DNA of 64,000 nt from Gammaproteobacteria bacterium (GTDB taxonomy: Bacteria; Gemmatimonadota; Gemmatimonadetes; Longimicrobiales; Gaopeijiaceae), in contig JAPPHB010000064.1 in the NCBI GenBank assembly GCA_028821195.1, forward strand, positions 62,001-126,000, written 5' to 3'. The position numbers and the translations under genes are program-made. Numbering within the stretch: position 1 is the stretch's first letter; each line of letters begins with the position of its first letter. Shown piece after piece: positions 27,463-35,330 of the stretch. Below the pieces are notes generated by a model, which saw only the letters and a program-made list of their open reading frames with translations, was not told the origin of the DNA and searched no databases.

Positions 27463-27836
27463 CGGTTCTCTCCCGTTCCGTTGCCGCGGCCAGCCACGCT
27501 GCCTGCAGCCCCCTCGCCGGCCAGCCCGCGCGTCTCCAGCAGATAGCGCGCGGTCGCACGGTATTCCTCATTCGTCATGGTGCCCGGAGCCTCGTAGGGC
27601 ATCGCCAGGCGCAGGTAGCGGGTCAGCGTCTCCTCGTCGCCGCGGGACGCCAGGGTCGTCGCGGTGATCTCGGCCCCGACCTGGCCCTCCACATCATGGC
27701 AGAAGGCGCAGCGTTGGGCGTACACCAGGGCGCCGTCGATCTCGGGGCCATCGCTACAGCCGGCCAGGAGCGCGGTGGCGGAAACTGCGGCCCCGGCCAG
27801 GACGAGCGCCACTACCACGCGCGCCCGACCTTTCAC
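27459..27836 (-). CDS. Class I c-type cytochrome, lipoprotein
   Basis: A 125-residue monohaem cytochrome. The signal ends LLAGC (Cys27, lipobox), the haem site is CAFCH (43-47), and a Met ligand is likely in LAMPYEAPGTM, followed by EEYRATARYLLETRG as in class I cytochromes. The start is GTG 27836, directly after the TGA of the molybdoenzyme gene, with GGAGG inside that gene's end as ribosome-binding site. It is probably the electron acceptor of the neighbouring sulfite-oxidase-like enzyme, analogous to SorAB/SorT-SorU pairs. Confidence 0.85.
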   Translation of the reverse strand: MKGRARVVVALVLAGAAVSATALLAGCSDGPEIDGALVYAQRCAFCHDVEGQVGAEITATTLASRGDEETLTRYLRLAMPYEAPGTMTNEEYRATARYLLETRGLAGEGAAGSVAGRGNGTGENR

Positions 27837-29024
27837 TCAGCTCACCTCCACCGGGTGCGGAAGCGCCAGATTGAGCAGGTAGCCCTTCTGGTTCCACACG
27901 CCTTCCATGGGCTGGGTGTTGCCCGCCGCATCGGTGGCGCGGGTGCGCAGCGTGTAGGAACCGGGCGAGGCCTGCCACTCGAACTCGAAGCGCGTCCAGG
28001 CGTAGCGCAGGCGAGGGCCCATCAGCCGCGCGGGCGCCCAGCTGGCGCCGTCGTCCGCGCTCCACTCCACCGACTCGACGGGACCGTCGTTCGAGTAGGC
28101 GAAGCCGCGGAGCCGGGTTTTCCCCGCGGGGACCGTCCCCGGCCAGGGGAGTGCCAGCGCGCTCTTCACCGGGAGCGCCGTCACAGGGGCGCCGTCGGCG
28201 GGCGCGTACTGCTCGGCGGGCCAGTCCGGGCCGATCAGGACGTACGAACTGGTGTTGGCGCCTACCCAGATCGGCTCGGTGGAGACCTGGATCTCCCCGA
28301 CCCACTTGATGCTGTTGCTTCCCGCCCAGCCGGGCACCACGCCGCGCACCGGGAACCCGTGGTCGGGAGGCAGCGGCTCGCCGTTCATCGACAGGGCGAG
28401 CAGGGTGTCCGGGTCCATCGCCTTGTCCACCGGCATGGGCCGGCTGAAGCCCCCGTCGTCGAGGCCCACGAGGTTGACCGCCACCGCCTCCGGCCGCAGC
28501 CCGGCCGCCGTGAGCACCGAAGCCAGCGACGGTCCCGACCACGCAGCGCATCCGACCGCCCCCGTGCTCCACTGCGTACCCTCGGCCGCCTGTCCCAGCA
28601 CGCGGGCATAGAAGCCGCGCCAGTTGCCGGCGCACTCCAGGTACGCAATCACCGACTGGCTCGGCAGCGCGCGCAGGTCGTCGAGGCCGAGTTCGATGCT
28701 CCGTTCGATGCCGTCGCCGGTGACGCGCAACCGGTAGTCGTCCGCCGCGATTGCCGGGGTCGGGGCATGATTGCGCACGAAGAAGAGGTCGTTGGGTGTG
28801 ATCAGCCCGTCGAGGAGTTCGAGCCGGCTCTCCAGGTTGATGGCGTGGCGGATGAAGGGATCGGGATCCTTGAACCACGCCGTGTCCAGTTCGGGATCGA
28901 CGGCGCCGGTGTCAGAGCGACAGCCCGGGAGGAAGGCGGATGCCCCGCCCGCGGCCAGCAGCGCCGTGAACTGCCGGCGGGAGAGCGACCCGCCCGGCAA
29001 CCCCTGCCCCTGCCGCCCGCTCAC
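27837..29024 (-). CDS. Sulfite-oxidase-family molybdenum enzyme, Tat-exported lipoprotein
   Basis: A 395-residue molybdopterin oxidoreductase. The N-terminus has a Tat motif SRRQF, a hydrophobic stretch and a lipobox-like FLPGC, so it is predicted to be folded before export and lipid-anchored. The molybdenum ligand is C131 in VIAYLECAGNWRGFY, and the family segment HGFPVRGVVPGWAGSNSIKW is present. The C-terminal Ig-like dimerisation domain (GFAYSNDGPVESVEWSADDG) matches SoxC/SorA. The GTG at 29024 overlaps the OsmC stop (GTGA). The likely role is periplasmic oxidation of sulfite or a related compound, with electrons passed to the next-encoded cytochrome c. The exact substrate is not provable from sequence. 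Confidence 0.85.
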   Translation of the reverse strand: MSGRQGQGLPGGSLSRRQFTALLAAGGASAFLPGCRSDTGAVDPELDTAWFKDPDPFIRHAINLESRLELLDGLITPNDLFFVRNHAPTPAIAADDYRLRVTGDGIERSIELGLDDLRALPSQSVIAYLECAGNWRGFYARVLGQAAEGTQWSTGAVGCAAWSGPSLASVLTAAGLRPEAVAVNLVGLDDGGFSRPMPVDKAMDPDTLLALSMNGEPLPPDHGFPVRGVVPGWAGSNSIKWVGEIQVSTEPIWVGANTSSYVLIGPDWPAEQYAPADGAPVTALPVKSALALPWPGTVPAGKTRLRGFAYSNDGPVESVEWSADDGASWAPARLMGPRLRYAWTRFEFEWQASPGSYTLRTRATDAAGNTQPMEGVWNQKGYLLNLALPHPVEVS

Positions 29025-29479
29025 GACACGATCTCGATTTCGAGTTCGGTGGAGAACTCGACGCACCCGACCAGGGTCCGGTAGACGGGGCAGTAGGGGT
29101 GATGGATCTCGTGCGCCCGCCGCGCGCGCTCCTCCTTCCCCGCCTCCATGCGCAGGTGGTAGCGCACATGAACGGTGCGAATCACGAGCACGCCGTCCTC
29201 CTTGTCGATGCCTCCCTCGACCTCGGAGGTCAGGCGATCCTGCCCTGCCGGAATCCCGCGCGCCTCCAGCGCGCCGCCAAGGGTTCCCGTCAGTCAGCCT
29301 CCGGCCGCCGCCACAATGTAGTCGAGGGTGGTGGCCACCGGCGTTTCCGGCTCGACGCCGTAGTGGCTGGCGATCTCGCTGTGCACCCCGAACAGGACGG
29401 CGTCGGGTGTCGCCGGCAAATGCGCGTGGCGCAACGGGCCCGCCTTGCGCTCGATGCGGACTCGGGAGGTGTAGACCAC
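29021..29479 (-). CDS. OsmC-family peroxidase, candidate selenoprotein (in-frame UGA as Sec62)
   Basis: Read through one in-frame TGA at 29294-29296, this gives a 152-residue OsmC-like protein. The N-terminal half ends DYIVAAAGG just before the UGA and continues in the same frame as LTGTLGGALEARGIPAGQD through HPYCPVYRTLVGC to EFSTELEIEIVS. The UGA (residue 62) sits where OsmC/Ohr proteins have the peroxidatic Cys, and C130 is 68 residues later, close to the 66-residue spacing of E. coli OsmC C59/C125. The frame stays open for 90 codons after the UGA and ends in a GTGA overlap with the next gene, so this is not random read-through. GTG 29479 follows GGAG. OsmC enzymes reduce organic hydroperoxides with thiols. 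Confidence 0.8.
29258..29274 (-). promoter_or_regulatory. Candidate bacterial SECIS hairpin in osmC
   Basis: Downstream of the UGA on the minus strand, GCGCGC-TGGAG-GCGCGC forms a 6-base-pair stem with a 5-base loop that begins 26 nucleotides after the UGA. Bacterial SECIS elements lie roughly 16-37 nucleotides from the UGA to the apical loop and need a G in the first two loop positions; the loop UGGAG has G at position 2. An outer CCC/GGG pairing may extend it. Confidence 0.65.
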
Positions 29480-29632
29480 GGGTTGTCTCCTTACGTGACG
29501 GCTTGCGATTGTGTGCGTGTTTGCGGTGGCGTCTGCGCGCGTCCGGTGGCGGCTGGTGCTTGCGATGGTCTGGCGGGTGTCGGGCTCCTGGGCCGGGGCT
29601 CGGGGCGCTGCCGGATCGGGGAGTGGACGCGG

Positions 29633-30835
29633 CTACACGGCGACCGCGCGGGACCCGAGCTCCTCCATGGCTGCATCGACCGCACCCGCGGTGTCGACCG
29701 CGCACCCGCTCGCCCCCAGGGCGTCGCCCACGGCGCGGATGGTGCGCCGCAGCAGGTCCGGCCGGGTGGTCACGTAGCCCATGTGCCCCACGCGGAAGTA
29801 CCGGTCGGCCATGGCGGGATGCAGTCCCGCCGCGACGATCACGCCCCGCTCGACGATACGGCCCACCAGGGCGGCGTCCACGCCCGCCGGGTACCGGACC
29901 GCGCTCAGGGTATTCGCGCAGTGCGCGTCGCTGGCGGGGACCACGCCGAGCCCCATGTGCGCCCAGGCGGCCCGCATGGCCCGGCCGGCCCGCGCATGGC
30001 GCTCGATGCGCGCATCCACCCCCTCGAGCCCATCCAGCCGATCGGAGAGGATCTCATCCAGCGCGACCTCGGCCGCGACGAGGAGGTTGGTCGCGGGGGT
30101 GGCGAAGTAGCTCATCCGGCCCGCCTCGTGCGTCTCCATGATGGGCAGCCAGACGTTCCAGTCGAGGTAAAGGGGACAGGGTGTGCGGCGCTTCCGGCTC
30201 GCCTCCATCGCGCGCGGGCCGGCCACGAAGAGCGCCAGTCCGGGCGGGAGCCCCATCGCCTTCTGCGAGGCGGTGAAATACACGTCGGCGCCCCATTCGG
30301 ACATCTCGAAGGCCTCCGCCCCGGTGGCGCAGACGCCGTCGAAGACGGAGAGCACTCCGCGCGAGCGCGCGGCCGCCGCCAGGGCGGCCGGATCGACGAG
30401 CACGCCGGTCGAGGTATCGACATGGGTCGCGAACAGCGCCTTGGCCGCGCAGGCGTCCAGGGCGGCCGCCACCTCCTCCGGCTCCGGCCGCTCGCCCGGC
30501 GGGCTGACCACCGTATGGACCTTGACCCCGCGATGCTCCAGCACCAGCCGCATGCGGTCGGCGAAGTAGCCGGTGTCCACGAGCAGGGCTTCGTCGCCCG
30601 GGTCGAGCAGGTTCACCGCCGCCATGTCCATCGCCAGCGTCCCGCTTCCCGCGACCATGAACGGCTGTGCGCCCTCCCCGGCTCGCCACACTTCGCGCAT
30701 CCGGCTCAGCGACTCGCCGAACGCCTTCACCACGAAGGGTTGACCGTGGCCGGGAGGCGGCCTCGAAAAGGCGCGCAGTACCTCCGGGGAGACCTCGATG
30801 GGTCCGGGGATCATCAGCAGGGGACGTTCGCTCAT
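29633..30835 (-). CDS. Class V aminotransferase, alanine-glyoxylate/serine-pyruvate type
   Basis: A 400-residue PLP enzyme of fold type I. IPGPIEVSPEVLRAFSRP is the hallmark N-terminus of alanine-glyoxylate and serine-pyruvate aminotransferases; VAGSGTLAMDM binds the phosphate, SVFDGVCATGAE holds the cofactor Asp, and the Schiff-base Lys is K192 in FTASQKAMGLPPGLA. The C-terminal FRVGHMGYVT is also conserved. It may act in glyoxylate or serine metabolism. ATG 30835 is preferred over a much longer reading that runs antisense through the Nramp-like gene. It lies 153 bases upstream of the OsmC operon, same strand. Confidence 0.9.
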   Translation of the reverse strand: MSERPLLMIPGPIEVSPEVLRAFSRPPPGHGQPFVVKAFGESLSRMREVWRAGEGAQPFMVAGSGTLAMDMAAVNLLDPGDEALLVDTGYFADRMRLVLEHRGVKVHTVVSPPGERPEPEEVAAALDACAAKALFATHVDTSTGVLVDPAALAAAARSRGVLSVFDGVCATGAEAFEMSEWGADVYFTASQKAMGLPPGLALFVAGPRAMEASRKRRTPCPLYLDWNVWLPIMETHEAGRMSYFATPATNLLVAAEVALDEILSDRLDGLEGVDARIERHARAGRAMRAAWAHMGLGVVPASDAHCANTLSAVRYPAGVDAALVGRIVERGVIVAAGLHPAMADRYFRVGHMGYVTTRPDLLRRTIRAVGDALGASGCAVDTAGAVDAAMEELGSRAVAV

Positions 30836-31018
30836 GGCACCTGGCAGAGGGTTGCAGTCTGGGGAGTGCGGCACCTTGAATCGCTCTCGCCCGGGAGCCG
30901 AAGCTAACAAATACGGCGGAGCCCCGGAAAGCCGCCCGAAATCCCCGATCTTTCTGTTCTTCCCCGTGCCTCCCATTATGCCCGGCGGACGCCCTCCATC
31001 ATCCAGCGGAGAAACCCC

Positions 31019-32500
31019 ATGGCCCAGAACCCCGGCCGCACCCCGGCGGAAGCCTCCGAATTCGACCAGCTCGAGCTTCCGGACCGCTCGGCGCGCGGAC
31101 TTCTCCGGCACTTCGGACCGGGGATCATCCTGATGATGACCGGGATCGGCACCAGCCATCTGGTTACCGCGCCAACGGCGGGGGGCCGGTTCGCGTACGC
31201 GCTGCTCTGGTGCCTGCCGGTGGCGTACATCTTCAAGTACTACGGCTTCGAGATGGCCTTCCGCTTCACCAACGCCACCGGGAAGAGCCTGATCGAGGCG
31301 TACGCCACGGCGCGCGGAAAGTGGCCGCTCTGGTACGTCCTGGTGACGACGCTGATCCAGTGCGCGATCGGACAGGCGGGCAGGCTGATCGCGGCGGCTG
31401 CGGTCGTCTACTACGTGGCCTCGGAAGTGATGGGCTGGCCCGTCACCCTCACCGGGGCGGCGGTTGGGCTCGGGGTCGTGTCGGTGGGCATCCTGCTCAT
31501 GGGCCGCTACAAGGCCGTGGAAAACTCGGCCAAGATCCTTGCGGCCATCATGGTGGTGTCCACGCTGGCGGTGTACTTCTACCAGCCCGCGCCCTTCTCC
31601 GAGATGGGCACCTTCTTCCTGGTCGAGATCCCGGACGGCTCCTGGCTGGTCATCGCCGCGTTCCTGGGCCTCCTGCCCACCGGCATGGACGTCTCGCTGC
31701 AGGCCTCGGAGTGGGGGAAGGCGAAGAAGGCCGGCATGAGCAGGATCCGCGACCGCATGGAGGAGCTGGGGATCGCGCGCTCCTTCAACCCCTTCTCGCC
31801 ACGCCTCCGCGACCTGACCGTCCACACCGACCGTCTCCCCGCGCACGCGCAGGAATACTGCCGGCGCTGGTTCCAGATCGGTCTCTGGGACTTCCGGCTC
31901 GGGCACGTGGTGTCGTTCGTGATGGCCGCCGTGTTCATGCTGCTGGCGGCGGTGTGGCTCTATCCCAGCGCGGTGGAGGGCCAGGCGGTGATGGGCGAGA
32001 TCGCGGGCATCTTCACCAACTCGGTGGGCCCGGGCATGATGGGCCTGTTCATGTTCGGCGCCTTCGCGGCCACCTTCTCGACCGCTTTCAACTACTTCGA
32101 CGGCTGGCCGCGTATCGTCGGGGCCTGTGCCCGCAACCTCTTCCGCGGCACCGCGCGCACGGCGGGCATCGACCGTAAGCAGAAGGGCTGGTACTCGGAG
32201 TACAACCTCTACCGCGCCACCATGATCTACTCGCTGATCGGCTCGGTGGCCGTGATCGCGGGGCTGCCGCGGCCGGTCTTCCTGGTGCTCGTCGCCTCGG
32301 CGCTGGCGTTCTTCATCGCCCCGGTGATCTTCTTCCTCAACTTCTACTACTGCCTGGTCGTGATCCCGAAGGAGGACCGCGCCTTCTACCCCTCCCCCTT
32401 CGCCCGCTGGTTCGGCTGGTTCAGCCTGATCGTGTTCACCGCGATGAGCGTGCTGCTGATCTTCGCGCGGGTGTTCGACATCCCGCTTTTCGGGGCATGA
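31019..32500 (+). CDS. Nramp-family-related membrane transporter lacking canonical metal motifs
   Basis: A 493-residue polytopic protein of about 11 helices. GPGIILMMTGIGTSHLVTAP aligns with the first helix of Nramp/SLC11 transporters, but the metal-binding DPGN is replaced by GTSH, and the MPHN of helix 6 becomes TGMD in LLPTGMDVSLQASEWGKA. Later GAFAATFSTAFNYFDGWPRI matches the conserved cytosolic helix region. A 70-residue insertion (about 240-305) is largely charged. The substrate is therefore probably not Mn or Fe bound in the standard way. Two further transport genes follow on the same strand with tiny gaps. Confidence 0.75.
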   Translation: MAQNPGRTPAEASEFDQLELPDRSARGLLRHFGPGIILMMTGIGTSHLVTAPTAGGRFAYALLWCLPVAYIFKYYGFEMAFRFTNATGKSLIEAYATARGKWPLWYVLVTTLIQCAIGQAGRLIAAAAVVYYVASEVMGWPVTLTGAAVGLGVVSVGILLMGRYKAVENSAKILAAIMVVSTLAVYFYQPAPFSEMGTFFLVEIPDGSWLVIAAFLGLLPTGMDVSLQASEWGKAKKAGMSRIRDRMEELGIARSFNPFSPRLRDLTVHTDRLPAHAQEYCRRWFQIGLWDFRLGHVVSFVMAAVFMLLAAVWLYPSAVEGQAVMGEIAGIFTNSVGPGMMGLFMFGAFAATFSTAFNYFDGWPRIVGACARNLFRGTARTAGIDRKQKGWYSEYNLYRATMIYSLIGSVAVIAGLPRPVFLVLVASALAFFIAPVIFFLNFYYCLVVIPKEDRAFYPSPFARWFGWFSLIVFTAMSVLLIFARVFDIPLFGA

Positions 32501-32501
32501 T

Positions 32502-32642
32502 ATGACAAATCAGCGAATGCAGGGCAGCGAGAAGGAGGCGGAGCCGGACGCCCGCTTTCGCCCGACGCTGCTCAAGGTCCTCCTGGTCCAGGTGGTCGCC
32601 CTGATTCTGCTCTGGCTCCTGCAGGCCACCTACCACAGCTAG
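32502..32642 (+). CDS. 46-residue single-helix membrane protein next to the SSS symporter
   Basis: ATG 32502 opens a 46-residue frame: a charged N-terminus (EKEAEPDARFRPTLLK) followed by one hydrophobic helix (VLLVQVVALILLWLLQATYH). It begins one base after the Nramp-like stop and ends 10 bases before the symporter ATG. Tight spacing suggests co-translation. Several SSS symporters have small membrane companions, so an accessory-subunit role is inferred. Confidence 0.55.
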   Translation: MTNQRMQGSEKEAEPDARFRPTLLKVLLVQVVALILLWLLQATYHS

Positions 32643-32652
32643 CAACCCGCCC

Positions 32653-34332
32653 ATGCATCCCATCAACTGGCTGATCGTTGTCGCGTACGTCACCTACGTG
32701 CTGGTCGACGGCGTCCGGCGGGCGCGCGGCACCACGGAGGTCGAGGGCTACTTCCTGGCGAATCGCTCGCTTCCCTGGTGGGCGGTCGGGCTTTCGGTGA
32801 TGGCGACGCAGTTGTCGGCGGTGACCATGATCGGCACGACGGGACAGGGCGCCACCGACGGGCTGCGCTTCGTGCAGTTCTACTTCGGGCTGCCGCTCGC
32901 CATGGTTCTTCTGGGCGTCACGCTGGTGCCGTTCCTGCGCGGAGCCGGCGTCTTCACCGCGTACGAGTACCTGGAGCGCCGTTTCGGGCCGCGGACGCGC
33001 GCGCTGACCGCCTTCCTCTTCCTGCTGTCGCGCGGGATGTCGTGCGGGGTGATCATCGCGGCGCCGGCGGTCGTCTTCTCGGCGGTGTTCGGATGGCCGC
33101 TCCTCTGGTGCGTCGCGCTGATCGGCGTTCCGACGGTCGCGTACACGATGCTGGGTGGCATTCAGGCGGTCACCTGGGCCGACGTCAAGCAGATGGTCCT
33201 GATTGTCGTCGCGCTGCTGGCCGTGGTGGTGGTGCTCGTCGTACGCATGCCGGTTTCGCCCGGCGAGGCGCTGCACATCGCGGGCGCGACGGGACGCCTG
33301 AGGGTGTTCGACTTCTCGTTCACCGTCACCGAGACGTACACCTTCTGGTCGGGGCTCATCGGCGGCACCTTCCTGATGCTGTCCTACTTCGGTACGGACC
33401 AGTCCCAGGTGCAGCGCTACCTGGCCGCAAAATCGGTCGGCGCCGCGCGCACCTCGCTCCTGATGAGCGCGTACTGGAAGATCCCGCTGCAGGCACTCGT
33501 GCTCCTGGTCGGCGTGATGGTGTTCGTCTACTACCAGTTCCAGCCGCCCCCGCTGCTGTTCAACCCGGCCCACGAGAACGCGGTGGCGGAGGTGCGGGGA
33601 ACGGAGTACGCCACCCTCCAGGGCCGCTACGGGGAAGCGCTGGCGCTGAGAGAAGACGCGGCCCGCCGCGCGGCGGGACTGGCCGCCACCGCCGACGGGG
33701 ATGCCGCCGGACAGGCCGCCCTCGACGAATTCCGGGGCCGCGAAACGACCGTTCAGGAGATCCGCGCCGAGGCGCTCGCCATGGCCGAGGAGGTCACCGG
33801 CGAGGCCTCCCGCGACGTCAACTACATCATCCCCCGCTTCGTCCTCGGCGAGCTGCCGATCGGGCTCGCGGGCCTCTTCATCGCGGCGATCATCGCAGCC
33901 GCCATGTCGAGCATCTCGTCGGAGCTGAACTCCCTTTCGACCACCAGCATCATCGACTTCTACCGGCGCTGGTTCCGCCCGGAGGCGAGCGACGCCCACT
34001 ACCTGGCGGTGTCGAAGGCCGCGACCGCGTTCTGGGGGGTGTTCGCCTGCTTCGTCGCCCTCTACGCGGTCAGCCTGGGCTCGCTGATCGAGGTGGTGAA
34101 CCGGTTCGGGTCATTCTTCTACGGCTCGATCCTGGGCGTCTTCCTGCTGGCGATGGTGCCCCGGGCCAGGGCGGCCGGCGCGTTCGTCGGGCTGCTCGTG
34201 GGGATGGGGGCGGTGGCCGCCGTGACCTTTGGCGCACCCGACGTTTCGTTCCTGTGGCACAACGTGATCGGCGCGCTGACGGTGGTGGGGGTTGGGGTGG
34301 TGCTGTCGCTGCGTGGGGCGGCTCGCGCTTAG
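32653..34332 (+). CDS. Sodium:solute symporter (SSS family)
   Basis: A 559-residue symporter with about 13 helices and the LeuT-like fold. Family motifs: GYFLANRSLPWWAVGLSVMA near the N-terminus, TMLGGIQAVTWADVKQM, YFGTDQSQVQRYLA, and the sodium-site helix MSSISSELNSLSTTSIIDFY. A hydrophilic insertion of about 80 residues (roughly 310-390) rich in Ala, Glu and Arg lies between helices, longer than usual. The solute cannot be assigned; relatives move sugars, carboxylates, pantothenate or sialic acid. Confidence 0.9.
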   Translation: MHPINWLIVVAYVTYVLVDGVRRARGTTEVEGYFLANRSLPWWAVGLSVMATQLSAVTMIGTTGQGATDGLRFVQFYFGLPLAMVLLGVTLVPFLRGAGVFTAYEYLERRFGPRTRALTAFLFLLSRGMSCGVIIAAPAVVFSAVFGWPLLWCVALIGVPTVAYTMLGGIQAVTWADVKQMVLIVVALLAVVVVLVVRMPVSPGEALHIAGATGRLRVFDFSFTVTETYTFWSGLIGGTFLMLSYFGTDQSQVQRYLAAKSVGAARTSLLMSAYWKIPLQALVLLVGVMVFVYYQFQPPPLLFNPAHENAVAEVRGTEYATLQGRYGEALALREDAARRAAGLAATADGDAAGQAALDEFRGRETTVQEIRAEALAMAEEVTGEASRDVNYIIPRFVLGELPIGLAGLFIAAIIAAAMSSISSELNSLSTTSIIDFYRRWFRPEASDAHYLAVSKAATAFWGVFACFVALYAVSLGSLIEVVNRFGSFFYGSILGVFLLAMVPRARAAGAFVGLLVGMGAVAAVTFGAPDVSFLWHNVIGALTVVGVGVVLSLRGAARA

Positions 34333-34560
34333 CCGCCTCAAGGCCGCAGCGGCACCATCCCCATCACGGCATCCGCGGACTGCGCGTCCCGGCTCGGCCG
34401 GGCGGATGTCGTCCCGGGCAGCGGCGTCCGTGACACTTCCCGCGCCAGACGCGCGTAGACGCGCACGGGCCGCCGCACCGATCGGACAGGTGGCCCGGCG
34501 GCGCGGCGATTCGCAGCCGTAGCGACCGCAAAGCCCTGCGTTCAGCGTCTGGAGGAAAAC

Positions 34561-35286
34561 ATGTCCTGGAAGTGTCGAGTTCGTGGCCGCCCGTTGCGGT
34601 CGTGCGCCCTCGCGGCCACCCTGTTCGTCGGCCTGATGTCGGCGGGCTGCTTCTACATCGGGGAAGACGAGTCGCGCGCGGAAGTCGAGATCGAAGAGGT
34701 GAGGGAGAGCGTGCACGAGGTCGCGGACGAATTCGCCGATGGTCTGGGCAACGCGGTAAGCCAGCTGACCGAGGCGCTTCACGACGTCGACCTGGAGTTG
34801 TCCGGCGAGACCCTGGTCGAGAGGCCGGTGTCTTTCCGCGCGCTGCGCGATGTCCTGCCGGACGAGGCCGCCGGCTTTTCGCTCTCGTCTCGTGAAGGGT
34901 CGACCGTAGGCGCGCTCGGGTTCCGCGTCTCCAGGGTCGAAGCCGAGTACGGCAATGGCGACGGAGCGGACGTGGACGTCACCATCGCCGATATCGGAGC
35001 TCTCCCGATGGTCGGGTCGGAGGATTTCCTGGATTGGCTCGACGTCGAGATCGACGAAGAGAGCGAGCGCGGTTGGCAGCGCACGCTGGAGTACGAGGGA
35101 TATCCGGCCCTGGCCGAGTTTCGGTCAAGGCGCGGAGACCGTGGCCGGGGGCAGTTCACCTGGCTGGTGGAAGGCCGCTTCGTGGTCTCCATGGAAGGGT
35201 ACGGCCTGACGATGGACGAACTCTACGACCTGCGAGACGCGATCGACACCGACGCTCTGACCGACATGCGCGACCGGGAGGGCTAG
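34561..35286 (+). CDS. Lipoprotein of unknown function
   Basis: A 241-residue protein with lipobox LMSAGC near residue 30. Mature regions are acidic and partly helical (AEVEIEEVRESVHEVADEF), followed by a mixed alpha/beta domain (RVSRVEAEYGNGDGADVDVT, EYEGYPALAEFRSRRG, TWLVEGRFVVSMEGYGL). No family recognised. The ATG is preceded by CTGGAGGAAAAC, a good ribosome-binding site. It stands alone between the symporter and the convergent POT gene. Confidence 0.65.
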   Translation: MSWKCRVRGRPLRSCALAATLFVGLMSAGCFYIGEDESRAEVEIEEVRESVHEVADEFADGLGNAVSQLTEALHDVDLELSGETLVERPVSFRALRDVLPDEAAGFSLSSREGSTVGALGFRVSRVEAEYGNGDGADVDVTIADIGALPMVGSEDFLDWLDVEIDEESERGWQRTLEYEGYPALAEFRSRRGDRGRGQFTWLVEGRFVVSMEGYGLTMDELYDLRDAIDTDALTDMRDREG

Positions 35287-35330
35287 CCGCACCGAGCAGC
35301 CCCCTTTGAGACAGGCCGCGCAGAGAGCCG

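Noticed and set aside
29294-29479. Calling osmC a 61-residue pseudogene
   Set aside because: The same frame stays open after the UGA, recovers the whole OsmC domain and ends in a gene overlap, and a second UGA gene exists in the window.
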